From: Xanthomonas sp.
GTDB lineage: Bacteria > Pseudomonadota > Gammaproteobacteria > Xanthomonadales > Xanthomonadaceae
Length of the DNA: 64,000 bases
Assembly (NCBI GenBank): GCA_018262705.1
Contig: JADFDQ010000002.1
Coordinates: 124,001 to 188,000 of the forward strand
Reading direction: 5' to 3'
The notes below the pieces were generated by a model. The model was not told the DNA's origin and searched no databases. It was given only the letters and a program-made list of their open reading frames with translations. A program made the position numbers and the translations under genes. Numbering within the stretch: position 1 is the first letter of the stretch; each line of letters opens with the position of its first letter. This document shows, piece by piece, positions 45,397 to 54,177 of the stretch.

Positions 45397-46556
45397 GCTA
45401 CAGCGACAATTATTCCCTTACCTCCTACGGGCAGATGATCGAAGACGCGGCGCGCTTCACGCCGTGGCGCGAAGCCCTGCGGCGCCATGTCACCCCGGAC
45501 AGCGTGGTGCTCGACCTCGGCTGCGGTCCAGGCGTTCTATCCTTCCTCGCCTGCCAGTTCGGTGCGCGAAAAGTGTACGCGGTCGAACCGGACCACAGCA
45601 TCGAGGTGGCGAAGCGCTGCGCCGCTGCCATCCCCGGCGCCGAACGGATCGAGTGGATCCGAGGACTGTCCACCGAGATCGATCTGCCGGAACCGGCCGA
45701 CATCGTGGTCGGCGACCTGCACGGCTCGCTGCCGTTCTACACCAGCAACATCGCTTCGCTGGACGACGCCCGCCGCCGCCATCTGCGCGCTGGCGGGGTG
45801 CTACTGCCTTCTCGGGACACGCTGTACGCGGTGCCAGCCTCGGCCCCGTGGGAAATCGAAGCGATCGATGCGCCATGGCGAAGCAACGCCCTCGGGCTCG
45901 ACCTGTCCTCCGCCCTGCCCTGGCTGGTCAACCGCTGGTGGCGCGCGCGCGGCAAGGAAACCGAGCCCGAACGGCTGCTTGCAGAGCCGCAGCACTGGGG
46001 TACGGTGGACTACCGGGGCGAGGAATGCCGCGGGCTGGATCGCAACCTGGAATGGACGGTCACTCGCGCCGGGCGCATCGATGGGCTCTACGTCTGGTTC
46101 GACGGTGAGATCGACGACGGGCTGGGCTTCAGCAACTCGCCGCTGGCGCCGGAACTGGTGTACGGGCGCAGCTTCTTTCCGCTGGAACGCCCGGTCGACG
46201 TGCAGGTGGGCGACCGCATGCGCACCCGGCTGACGGTGCGCCGCGTCAACGAGGAGTGGGTGTACCGCTGGGACACCACGATCACCGCGACAGACGGAAC
46301 GCAGACGGCCGCGTTCCGGCAGACCACTTTTCAACTGTTGCCGGGCGAGGTCGACGCCCTGCGCAAATCCGAAGCCGGGCACCGGCCGACCCTGGGCGAA
46401 GCGGGCCAGATTCGACTAGCGATCCTCGCGCAGATGGACGGCGCGCACAGCCTGACCGAAATCGCCAACGAATTGCAGACCCGATTCCCGAAAAAATTCC
46501 GCAGCTTCGAGCAAGCCCTGGCCGAAGCGGCAGCGTGTTCGCGCAGCTACGGCTGA
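45393..46556 (+). CDS. PRMT-like methyltransferase of the lasso cluster
   Basis: A 387-residue class I SAM methyltransferase built like protein arginine methyltransferases. Motif I VLDLGCGPG is at 39-47, the acidic SAM-ribose residue is E65, and the beta-barrel part follows at about 140-310. The double-Glu loop of PRMTs (SEWMGxxLxxE) is GDLHGSLPFYT here, with Asp108 and Thr117 in place of the two Glu that hold arginine. The C-terminal 65 residues (LAQMDGAHSLTEIANELQ) look like a winged-helix or PqqD-like tail. It overlaps the kinase gene by ATGA. Confidence 0.85.
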   Translation: MSYSDNYSLTSYGQMIEDAARFTPWREALRRHVTPDSVVLDLGCGPGVLSFLACQFGARKVYAVEPDHSIEVAKRCAAAIPGAERIEWIRGLSTEIDLPEPADIVVGDLHGSLPFYTSNIASLDDARRRHLRAGGVLLPSRDTLYAVPASAPWEIEAIDAPWRSNALGLDLSSALPWLVNRWWRARGKETEPERLLAEPQHWGTVDYRGEECRGLDRNLEWTVTRAGRIDGLYVWFDGEIDDGLGFSNSPLAPELVYGRSFFPLERPVDVQVGDRMRTRLTVRRVNEEWVYRWDTTITATDGTQTAAFRQTTFQLLPGEVDALRKSEAGHRPTLGEAGQIRLAILAQMDGAHSLTEIANELQTRFPKKFRSFEQALAEAAACSRSYG

Positions 46557-46589
46557 CCTCCACGCCAGGCCGCGCTCAGCCCAGCACCC

Positions 46590-46869
46590 GTAGGAGCGCA
46601 CCGCAGGGGCGCGACCGACAGGGCGCACGACCGACAAGGCGTGCGAACCGGCAATGGCCACGTCCATCGCGCCCCTCGGCCTGCGGCCTCGGTGCGCTCC
46701 TGCCGAGACGCTGTTTGTAGGAGCGCACCGCAGGGGCGCGACCGACAGCGCGTGGCTGCCGACAATGCGTGCGAACCGGCAATGGCCACGTCCATCGCGC
46801 CCCTCGGCCTGCGGCCTCGGTGCGCTCCTACAGAGACGCTGTTTGTAGGAGCGCACCGCAGGGGCGCGA
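46590..46869. repeat. REP array with a 128-bp tandem unit
   Basis: GTAGGAGCGCACCGCAGGGG occurs at 46590, 46717 and 46845 in direct order, with inverted partners at about 46667-46703 and 46796-46831. The unit from 46590 to 46716 (127 bp) is repeated as 46717-46844 (128 bp), with a third partial copy. It fills the 328 bp between the convergent methyltransferase and cyclase genes. Open frames across it are repeats, not genes. Confidence 0.9.
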
Positions 46870-46884
46870 TGCTTTTCCCCGAAT

Positions 46885-48801
46885 TCAGGCCGCCTGCAAC
46901 CGATAACGCGCCATCCATCCCGCCAGCGTCGCCATCTGCATGACCGCATCCGCTTCGCGATTCATCATGCCGACGGGATCCGCAGTCCACTCGCGGCGCA
47001 AGCGCGCTATCTCATCGCCATCGACGACGCCCGCCAGAAGCTCCTGAGCCTGCGCCAACAGCGCACTCACCCGCTCTTGCGCCGCGGCGAGCAACGCCGG
47101 AGTCAGCCGGAACCCAAGGTGCGACTTCCCCGAATACCACGCGATGTCCTCACCCAGCACCGGCGCCGCGGCCTTGCGTGCCACCCACTTGGTCCAACCG
47201 TCGCGCGCCAGCAAGTCGCCCGGAATTTCCAGCAGCAGATCGATCACCCGCTGGTCACACCACGGATGCCGGGCCTCGATGCCGAACCGGCCGTAGCTGC
47301 GGTCGGTGCCTTCCAGCGCGCGCAGCACGCCGGGATTCCAGAACCCCTGCGCCCGCAGCGCATGCAGCGGCAATCGGGCGCGATCGCTTCGCGCCGCGAT
47401 CGCCGAATGCAAACGACGTTCGCGCAGATTCAGCCGGCGAGCGAAGCCGGCGTCGATCCAGCGGCCGTCCGCTTGCGTCGATTGCCGCCGATAGCGCCAG
47501 GCCGACAACCACTGCGGCTCCCAAGCCACGTACAGGCCATGCAGCAGGATCCGCGCTGGCGACACCCCCTGCAGATAGGTATTGACGCGACTGGCCAGAC
47601 GCGCTTCGCGCAGTGCCTGAAAAGGATGGCCGGACGCCGCCAGCGCACCGGCCCGACTGTGCGCCGAAGCCATCTGGGTGTCGCCGTCGACACCGTCGAG
47701 CACCACCCGACCGCCGGCCTCCCGCACCAGCAGACAGCCGAGCCGCGCGTAGGACAAGGAATTGTCGATCGGATGCGGCGCGTCCCAGATTTCCTCCAGC
47801 AACCTTGAAAACACCGGCAGCGCCTGCAGGTCTTCGACCGGGACGCGCAAGCCGTCGGCTCCCTCATGCATGCGCAGGATGTTGCGGGTTTCGCTGGACA
47901 ACGGCGCGCGGGTTTCGACCAGCGACAGCGGCCGCAGCGGCAGCGCTGCGCCCGGCTGTCGCAGCCGCAGCGCCGCCGCCAGCACGCTTCCCGAATCGAT
48001 CCCGCCGCTGAGCAGCAGCATCGGCCGCGCGACGCTGCGCAAGCGGCAGCGCATGGCCGCATCGAAGGCGGCGTTGAATGCCTCCACCCAGCCCTCGGGG
48101 TCGGACGCCACCGGCGCGCTGCTTGGCTGCGGCTGCCAGTAGCTCGCGCTGCGCAGCGCGCCGTCGGCCGCGGCTTCGAGCCGCCACGCCGGCCGCAGTC
48201 GTCGCACGTCGCGGTAGTACGTGCGCTCCATATCATCGAAATCGAAGGCATCGAGTAGGTACGCAAGCGCGTCGCCGTCGCAGACGCGAGACACGCCATC
48301 CAACCCCAGCAGCGCCTCCGGTTCGGACGCAAACGCGATCAGGCTTGAGCTGCGCGCGAAATACAGCGGTCGCACACCCACCCGGTCACGCATCAGGGTC
48401 AACCGCCGCGCTGCGCGATCCCAAACTGCCAGCGCGAAATCGCCCTCGACCTGGCGCCAGAAGTCCGCCCCCCAGCGTATCCACGCCCGCGCAAACAGGT
48501 CGGCATCGCCCAGTTCCGCAAGCGCATCGGCCTCGATCTCCAGCGCGCGCGCCAGCGCCTCGCGATTGTCGATGCGGCCATCGACCGCCAGCACCCAGCG
48601 CTCCCCAATCCGAATCGGCTGCCGTTCAAGCGCGGACTCCGGGGTTGCGTGAAGCGCGCCGTGCCCCAGCGAACAGCACTCATCGTCAAAATACGTCGTG
48701 CCGTCCGGCGCGCGATGCGCCAGACGCGCCATCACTTCGCGCACATCGCCACGCGCCGAAGTCCCGGCTTGCAACCGCAAAATTCCAGCGATTGCCGCCA
48801 C
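46885..48801 (-). CDS. Lasso peptide cyclase (C), asparagine-synthetase-like
   Basis: A 638-residue protein with an N-terminal glutaminase-like domain and a C-terminal PP-loop synthetase (SGGIDS at 265-270). It activates the ring Glu with ATP and forms the isopeptide bond to the core N-terminus. The protein begins MAAIAGIL, so the nucleophilic Cys2 of true asparagine synthetases (MCGI) is replaced by Ala; the glutaminase is dead, as expected for cyclases. It is transcribed on the opposite strand to the precursors, with a REP array in between. Confidence 0.9.
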   Translation of the reverse strand: MAAIAGILRLQAGTSARGDVREVMARLAHRAPDGTTYFDDECCSLGHGALHATPESALERQPIRIGERWVLAVDGRIDNREALARALEIEADALAELGDADLFARAWIRWGADFWRQVEGDFALAVWDRAARRLTLMRDRVGVRPLYFARSSSLIAFASEPEALLGLDGVSRVCDGDALAYLLDAFDFDDMERTYYRDVRRLRPAWRLEAAADGALRSASYWQPQPSSAPVASDPEGWVEAFNAAFDAAMRCRLRSVARPMLLLSGGIDSGSVLAAALRLRQPGAALPLRPLSLVETRAPLSSETRNILRMHEGADGLRVPVEDLQALPVFSRLLEEIWDAPHPIDNSLSYARLGCLLVREAGGRVVLDGVDGDTQMASAHSRAGALAASGHPFQALREARLASRVNTYLQGVSPARILLHGLYVAWEPQWLSAWRYRRQSTQADGRWIDAGFARRLNLRERRLHSAIAARSDRARLPLHALRAQGFWNPGVLRALEGTDRSYGRFGIEARHPWCDQRVIDLLLEIPGDLLARDGWTKWVARKAAAPVLGEDIAWYSGKSHLGFRLTPALLAAAQERVSALLAQAQELLAGVVDGDEIARLRREWTADPVGMMNREADAVMQMATLAGWMARYRLQAA

Positions 48802-48890
48802 TCAGACCTGCTCCCGTTGTCGGCTCGGATTGATCAAGAGGACGTGCTCCGCTTCACGCATCGCGAAGGAATGCCGATCAAATCTTGAGC

Positions 48891-48918
48891 CGTCACCCCG
48901 GCGCAGGCCGGGATGACG
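48891..48918. repeat. Palindromic repeat (single hairpin)
   Basis: CGTCACCCCGGCGCAGGCCGGGATGACG is one hairpin of the same family as at 8930 and 31162. It lies between rmlB and the cyclase gene. Confidence 0.75.
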
Positions 48919-48937
48919 ATTTTTTGGCGATGACGGT

Positions 48938-49993
48938 TCACGCCGCCGCACCGATGCGCCCCAGCCGATAGCTGCCGTCCAGCACGCGCTGCACCCAGTC
49001 TTGATTGGCAAGATACCAGTCCACGGTGTCGGCGAGGCCGCGTTCGAAGCTGTATTCGGGCTGCCAGCCGAGTGCGTTGCTAAGTTTGCCGGCGTCGATG
49101 GCATAGCGGCGGTCGTGGCCGGGGCGGTCGCTGACAAAGGCGATTTTCGCGGCATGGGGTTGCCCGTCGGCACGCGGACGACGCGCGTCCAGCAGCTCAC
49201 AAATTGCTTTCACCACGTCGATGTTCTGCATTTCGGCATTGCCGCCGACGTTCCAGGTTTCGCCGACGCGCCCCTTTGCAAGCACGGTGCGGATGGCGGC
49301 GCAGTGATCGGCCACAAACAGCCAGTCGCGCACATGCTTGCCATCCCCGTACACCGGCAGCGGTTCGCCGGCCAGCGCTTTGGCAATCGTCAGCGGGATG
49401 AGTTTTTCCGGGAACTGGAACGGGCCGTAGTTGTTGCTGCAGTGGGTGGTCAACACCGGCAGGCCGTAGCTGTGGTGGAAGGCGCGCACCAGATGGTCGG
49501 AGGCCGCCTTGCTGGCCGAATACGGCGAGTTCGGCGCGTACGCCGTGGTCTCGGTGAAGGCGCCGGTTGCGCCCAGCGATCCATAAACCTCGTCGGTGGA
49601 CACGTGCAGGAAACGGAAGCGCGCTTTGTCCTGCCCTTCCAGCGATTTCCAGTGGTCGCGCGCGGCTTCCAGCAGCACCAGCGTCCCAACCACATTGGTC
49701 TGGATGAACGCCGCCGGGCCGTCGATGGAGCGATCGACGTGGCTTTCGGCGGCGAAATTAACGATGGCATCCGGCCGATGTTCGGCGAGCAACTTCGCCA
49801 CCAGCGCGCCGTCGCCGATATCACCGTGGACAAAGACGTGGCCGGGGTCGCCTTCGATCGAACGCAGGGTGTCGCGGTTGCCGGCGTAGGTGAGCGCATC
49901 GAGATTGACGACGCGAACACCGCGCCGCAGCGCGTCGAGCACGAAGTTGCCACCGATGAAGCCGACGCCGCCGGTGACGAGCAAGGTTGTCAT
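48938..49993 (-). CDS. rmlB: dTDP-glucose 4,6-dehydratase
   Basis: Makes dTDP-4-keto-6-deoxyglucose in dTDP-rhamnose synthesis. It has 351 residues: Rossmann motif VTGGVGFIGG, the SDR catalytic Tyr/Lys pair in YSASKAASD, and the family signature HVSTDEVYG. The gene lies between the nucleotidyltransferase and cyclase. rmlA, rmlC and rmlD are not in the window. Confidence 0.95.
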   Translation of the reverse strand: MTTLLVTGGVGFIGGNFVLDALRRGVRVVNLDALTYAGNRDTLRSIEGDPGHVFVHGDIGDGALVAKLLAEHRPDAIVNFAAESHVDRSIDGPAAFIQTNVVGTLVLLEAARDHWKSLEGQDKARFRFLHVSTDEVYGSLGATGAFTETTAYAPNSPYSASKAASDHLVRAFHHSYGLPVLTTHCSNNYGPFQFPEKLIPLTIAKALAGEPLPVYGDGKHVRDWLFVADHCAAIRTVLAKGRVGETWNVGGNAEMQNIDVVKAICELLDARRPRADGQPHAAKIAFVSDRPGHDRRYAIDAGKLSNALGWQPEYSFERGLADTVDWYLANQDWVQRVLDGSYRLGRIGAAA

Positions 49994-50050
49994 GCGCAAA
50001 TCTTCATTGGTCAAACTGCGTACCGATACCGCCACTGCAACCATCCATGC

Positions 50051-51172
50051 TCACGGTTTTCTTACTCCCAGCAAGCGCGCCACGCCGCGTCGAAAGCGCC
50101 GCAGCCACAATCGCCACAGCGGCCCTTCGCCGTAGAGTTCACGCAGCTGCGCCGCTCCCGGTAGCAGGCGCTGGCGCAGCCAGTGCAGTCGCGCGCCCAG
50201 CGAAGGCAGTGTGCGCAGGTTTTGCCACTGCATGTAGCGCCAGTCGTCGAGTCGGTGGTAGTCCAGCGGTTCGCGTCCGGTCAACGCCTGCAGCCGCATT
50301 CGCACTTGCGCCGGAATCGACGCGCCCAGCCCCTGCGCGGCATCGTCCAGCGAGCGCAGGCACACGCCGGCAATCTTTTTTTCTTCGGCCAGCGCACACA
50401 AAGCGTCCCAATCCGCCGCTGAGTTGCGTGCGGCGAACAGGCGCAGGTCGTAGAGCAGCTTGAGCCGATCCGGAATGCCGTTTTGCATGTCCAGCGCGCG
50501 GTTCAGGCAGGCATGCGCCAGCGCGTGCCGGGGCGACAGCGCGCGCATCTGATCGCCCAGATCCAGCAGCGGTTGGGCGGCATCCCAGAGTTCATCGAAA
50601 ACCAGTACATCCGCATATGCGGCGGCGTTGAGCAAGCGCGCATGCAGGTCCAGTTCGGAGCGCACGCGGCCATCCACACTGCGGCGCAGGGTGGTTTCGA
50701 AGTGGGTGTCGCCGGGTTCGAACACCGGCGCATAGTCGAGCGCGGCCAGGGCGGCGGCGGCCTGCTGGACGGCAGCGGAGGATTCCAGCAGCAGGTCGAT
50801 ATCGCCGCCCATGCGCAGGTACGGCTGCGGATACAGCCACAGCGCCAGCGCGCTGCCCTTGAGCAACAGCACGCGCAGTCCGGCTTCAGCCAGCGTGCGT
50901 TCCAGCTGCCGCAGCTCTTCGCCGCGCTGCAGCCACTGCGCGGCCAATCCGCGCGCGTGCGCTTGCAGCGCATCGCGATGCGCCGACGGCAGAGCGTTCC
51001 AGCCGCCTTCGGTGCGCAGCCTGGCTTCAAGCAGGGCAACGACGCCTTCCCGATCGGCGGCCGCCAGCAGTGCCTCGGCCGCCAAGGCATCGTCCAACGG
51101 CGGTGGCCGCCCGCTGCGCAGCGCGGCAGATAGCCAGTCGCGCAGGGAGTCGGCATGTCCGACTTCAGCCAA
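50051..51172 (-). CDS. PF14907-type nucleotidyltransferase family protein
   Basis: A 373-residue protein. The core signature LLKGSALALWLYPQPYLRMGGDIDLLL near residues 103-130 is that of the uncharacterised nucleotidyltransferase family NTP_transf_5 (PF14907), with DID as the likely metal-binding pair. The start is TTG at 51172. Genes of this family recur in Bacillales lasso clusters such as paeninodin, so a link to the neighbouring lasso genes is possible, but it is set among polysaccharide genes here. Confidence 0.8.
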   Translation of the reverse strand: MAEVGHADSLRDWLSAALRSGRPPPLDDALAAEALLAAADREGVVALLEARLRTEGGWNALPSAHRDALQAHARGLAAQWLQRGEELRQLERTLAEAGLRVLLLKGSALALWLYPQPYLRMGGDIDLLLESSAAVQQAAAALAALDYAPVFEPGDTHFETTLRRSVDGRVRSELDLHARLLNAAAYADVLVFDELWDAAQPLLDLGDQMRALSPRHALAHACLNRALDMQNGIPDRLKLLYDLRLFAARNSAADWDALCALAEEKKIAGVCLRSLDDAAQGLGASIPAQVRMRLQALTGREPLDYHRLDDWRYMQWQNLRTLPSLGARLHWLRQRLLPGAAQLRELYGEGPLWRLWLRRFRRGVARLLGVRKP

Positions 51173-51213
51173 TGACGCTCTCTAGCCGCAATGAAAGCCC
51201 CTCATTCGCCACA

Positions 51214-52224
51214 TCAAACCCCGTAATACTCCCGATACCAGGCCACGAAGCGCGCAATCCCCTCTTCCACCGGCACGGCCGGCGTGCAGCCGATCAGCGA
51301 TTCCAGATCGGCGGCGTCGGCCTCGGTGTCGGGCACGTCGCCGGGCTGCAGCGGCAGCAGTTCCATCTGCGCCTTGCGGCCGAGGCACTGTTCGAGAATC
51401 TCGATGTAGCGCAGCAATTCCACCGGCTCGGCGTTGCCGATATTGAAAATCCGGTACGGCGCCACCCCGCTGCTGGCCGGATCCGGCGCCGCGCCATTCC
51501 AGTTCGGGTCGCGCCTCGGCACATGATCCAGCGCGCGCACCACGCCGTCGGCCACATCGTCGATATAGGTGAAACTGCGGCGGTGGTGGCCGTGGTTGAA
51601 CACCCGGATCGGTTCGCCGGCCAGGATCGCCTTGGTGAACAGGAACAGCGCCATGTCCGGGCGGCCCCAGGGGCCGTACACGGTGAAGAAGCGCAGCCCC
51701 GTGCACGGAATGCCGTACAGATGGGCATAGCTGTGCGCCATCATTTCGTTGGCTTTCTTGGTCGCCGCGTACAGCGTCAGCGGATGCTGGGTGGCGGCGT
51801 GTTCGGAAAACGGCATCGCCGTGTTGGCGCCGTACACCGAACTGGTCGAGGCGTAAACCAAATGCTCGACGCCGTGCTGACGACAGCCTTCCAGCACATG
51901 CAAGAAGCCGGTGACGTTGCTGGCCACGTACACATGCGGATTCTCCGCGGCGTAGCGCACGCCCGCCTGCGCGGCGAGGTTCACCACGCGCTGCGGACGG
52001 TGGCGGGCGAACACATCCTCGACGGCGGCGCGGTCGGCCAGATCGACGCGCGCCTGCACGAAACGCGGGTTCGCCACCAGCCGCGCCAGCCGCGCTTGCT
52101 TCAGCGTGACGTCGTAATAGTCGTTGAGGTTATCGAGTCCGACCACCGACTCGCCGCGTTCCAGCAAGCGCTGGGCGACGTGCGAACCGATGAAGCCGGC
52201 GCTGCCGGTGACGAGGATGGTCAT
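51214..52224 (-). CDS. UDP-glucuronate 4-epimerase family protein
   Basis: A 336-residue extended SDR that would interconvert UDP-glucuronate and UDP-galacturonate for capsule or LPS. The NAD motif GSAGFIGSHVA is at residues 7-17, the catalytic YAATKKANE Tyr-Lys pair is present, and LRFFTVYGPWGRPDMALF is typical of the LpsL/CapI family. It is downstream of the VapBC-type pair, 6 bp after the vapC stop, so it may share its transcript. Confidence 0.9.
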   Translation of the reverse strand: MTILVTGSAGFIGSHVAQRLLERGESVVGLDNLNDYYDVTLKQARLARLVANPRFVQARVDLADRAAVEDVFARHRPQRVVNLAAQAGVRYAAENPHVYVASNVTGFLHVLEGCRQHGVEHLVYASTSSVYGANTAMPFSEHAATQHPLTLYAATKKANEMMAHSYAHLYGIPCTGLRFFTVYGPWGRPDMALFLFTKAILAGEPIRVFNHGHHRRSFTYIDDVADGVVRALDHVPRRDPNWNGAAPDPASSGVAPYRIFNIGNAEPVELLRYIEILEQCLGRKAQMELLPLQPGDVPDTEADAADLESLIGCTPAVPVEEGIARFVAWYREYYGV

Positions 52225-52230
52225 GGGTGG

Positions 52231-52617
52231 TCAGACATGGCGAATGGGTCCGGGATAAGCGGCCACGAGCGGGTCGCAGGTCAACAGGGTGATCCCTTCC
52301 ACCTGCGCTTGGGCCACCAGCAGGCGATCGAAGGGATCCTTGTGCAAGGGCGGCAGCGTGGCGACCGCCACAGCATGTTCGCCGGCCACGGCCAATTCCA
52401 GATAGCCGTTTTCGACCAAACCGCGCCGGAGCACGCCGACATCCACGCGGAAATCGCTGCGACCCAGCGCCGATTTGATCGCCACTTCCCACAGGCTGGC
52501 CACGCTGAACAGCAGCGCGTGCTCGGGCGCTTCCAGCAATGCGCGCGCCGTGGTCGACAGTCGCTCCGGTTCGCCCGCAGCCCAGAGCAGCACATGCGTA
52601 TCCAGCAGGAATTTCAC
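52231..52617 (-). CDS. PIN-domain toxin (VapC type)
   Basis: A 128-residue PIN nuclease, predicted to cleave RNA. Acidic residues are D6 (FLLDTHVLLWA), E44 (SLWEVAIK) and D94 (HKDPFDRLLVAQA). The start overlaps the antitoxin stop by 4 bp. Confidence 0.93.
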   Translation of the reverse strand: MKFLLDTHVLLWAAGEPERLSTTARALLEAPEHALLFSVASLWEVAIKSALGRSDFRVDVGVLRRGLVENGYLELAVAGEHAVAVATLPPLHKDPFDRLLVAQAQVEGITLLTCDPLVAAYPGPIRHV

Positions 52618-52859
52618 GCGGCGTCGCCGAACAGCGCCTCGATCTCCGCGCTGCCCATGCGGTCGAAATCCGCAGGCACGCGGAGCTCACCTTGCATGAA
52701 ACCGAGGCGACGCACGCGCGCGGCATCGGGCGCCTCCAGACGTACCAGTTTGACCAAAGGCTTGCCGGCTTTGCCGATGATCTGCGGCTCACCGGCCAGC
52801 GCGCGCTCGATCAGGCGCGACAGGTGGGTTTTGGCTTCATGGACGTTGACGACGCTCAT
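52614..52859 (-). CDS. Phd/YefM-family antitoxin
   Basis: An 81-residue antitoxin of the PhdYeFM family (MSVVNVHEAKTHLSRLIERALAGEP), binding DNA through its N-terminus and the PIN toxin through its C-terminus. Preceded by AGAGGT 8 bases upstream and a promoter/operator at 52879-52918. Confidence 0.93.
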   Translation of the reverse strand: MSVVNVHEAKTHLSRLIERALAGEPQIIGKAGKPLVKLVRLEAPDAARVRRLGFMQGELRVPADFDRMGSAEIEALFGDAA

Positions 52860-52878
52860 TCGGGTGACCTCTTTTAAC

Positions 52879-52918
52879 TTAGCTCTGTTAGTCTAGCTAA
52901 TTTCAACGCGTGAATCAA
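52879..52918 (-). promoter_or_regulatory. Promoter and palindromic operator of the PIN toxin-antitoxin pair
   Basis: On the minus strand TTGATT (52913-52918) and TAGACT (52890-52895) are spaced by 17 bp. An inverted repeat TTAGCT-N10-AGCTAA (52879-52900) covers the -10, the usual place for autorepression by an antitoxin. The 95-bp spacer is unusually AT-rich. Confidence 0.7.
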
Positions 52919-52954
52919 ACAATAATTATTGATTTTGAATCAGTAGCCTACATA

Positions 52955-54166
52955 TCATTCTGAAACTGTTTCAAACAGATTTTGCCAGCGCAACAATGCG
53001 GCTTCGCGCCGGCCATCTGCGTCCAGAAGGACGCGCGCCCGCACGCCCATCGCCTCCGCTTCGGTGCGATTGCCCGCCAGCCGTTCGATGCCGGCACAGG
53101 CCGCATCCACGTCGCCGGGCGCGACCGAGAATCCGCTGTTCGCATCGCGCAGACGGCGCGCGATCTCGCCGTCCGGATCGCCGATGAACAGCGACGGCCG
53201 GCCGGCGGCCAGAATCCCGTACCACTTGCTGGGAAAGATGCAGCCCTCCAGCGCCGGCTGCAGGGTCAGCCAGTGCAGATCCGGCAGGGTCAGGCTGTGC
53301 GCCAGAGCTTCACGCGGCTGGTAGGGCTTGAACAGCACCTTGTCGAGCCCGCGTGCCTGCGCCGCCTCGGAGAAATCGCGCATCCCGCGCCCGCCGCCGA
53401 TCAGCACGAAGCGAAGATCGTCGCGTTCGCGCAGCCGGGTTGCCGCTTCAAGCATCGTTTGCCAATCGTGGGCGCGGCCGAGATTTCCCGAATAGCCGAC
53501 GACGAACGTTCCTTCCAGTCCCCAATCGCGGCGCAGCGGATTGGCCTGCGCCGCCATCGGCTGGATGGCCGTATCGTCGGTCCAGTTCTCGATGACCGCG
53601 ATCCGTTCGCGTGGCACGCCGACGGCGGCGATTCGCGCCGCCATCCCTTCCGAAATCGTCACCACCCGTGCAGCGCGGCGCAAGCTGCGATCGCGCCGCC
53701 AGCGCAGCGGCGCGGCGGGCAGCCGCAACCCGCGACCAAACACGCCCTCGGCCACTTCCGGAAACAGGTCCTGCAGCCAGTGCACGCAGCGCGCGCCGCG
53801 CTGTTCAACCAGCGCTCCCAGCGCCGCGCCCAGCAGCGGCGGGTCGGTCATCGCCACCACCAGATCGCCGGGCTGCACGCGCTGTTTCAGCACGCGCTTG
53901 GCCCCGCGCAGGTAATCCAGATAGTCCAGCGCACGACCGACCAACGCATCGCGCCCGAAACGGCTGCCGCCCACGCGCAGCACGTCGAAGCCGTCGATCC
54001 GTTCGGATTCGGGTAGCAATGCCTTGGCATCGTCATAGCGTTGCCGCGATCCAACCAGGGTGACGGCCATTCCCCGCGCCGCAAGATGCCCGGCCAGATC
54101 GGTCAGGAGTTGGCTGGTCGCGGACAAGTCCGGCGCAACGAATCGGTTGAAGAAAAAAATCCGCAC
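52955..54166 (-). CDS. Glycosyltransferase family 4, WcaI-like
   Basis: A 403-residue GT4 enzyme with the GT-B fold. It resembles colanic-acid-type glycosyltransferases that open with the sequence IFFFNRFVAPDLSATSQLLTDLA. The C-terminal part has GYSGNLGRAHDWQTMLEA and FPSKWYGILAAGRPSLF, the sugar-nucleotide site. GTG at 54166 is the likely start, 11 bp after the fcl stop; a CTG or TTG four codons upstream is possible. The sugar substrate is unknown. Confidence 0.85.
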   Translation of the reverse strand: MRIFFFNRFVAPDLSATSQLLTDLAGHLAARGMAVTLVGSRQRYDDAKALLPESERIDGFDVLRVGGSRFGRDALVGRALDYLDYLRGAKRVLKQRVQPGDLVVAMTDPPLLGAALGALVEQRGARCVHWLQDLFPEVAEGVFGRGLRLPAAPLRWRRDRSLRRAARVVTISEGMAARIAAVGVPRERIAVIENWTDDTAIQPMAAQANPLRRDWGLEGTFVVGYSGNLGRAHDWQTMLEAATRLRERDDLRFVLIGGGRGMRDFSEAAQARGLDKVLFKPYQPREALAHSLTLPDLHWLTLQPALEGCIFPSKWYGILAAGRPSLFIGDPDGEIARRLRDANSGFSVAPGDVDAACAGIERLAGNRTEAEAMGVRARVLLDADGRREAALLRWQNLFETVSE

Positions 54167-54177
54167 GTCGCTGCGAT

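Noticed and set aside
46590..46869. CRISPR array
   Set aside because: The repeats are inverted REP pairs in a 128-bp unit, not 25-40 bp direct repeats with unique spacers, and no cas genes are present.
46416..46990. Open frames spanning the REP array, with repeated peptide words
   Set aside because: The repeats come from the DNA-level REP units, not from protein repeats, and no start or domain fits.
46885..48801. Ordinary glutamine-dependent asparagine synthetase (asnB)
   Set aside because: Residue 2 is Ala instead of the nucleophilic Cys, and the neighbours are lasso genes.
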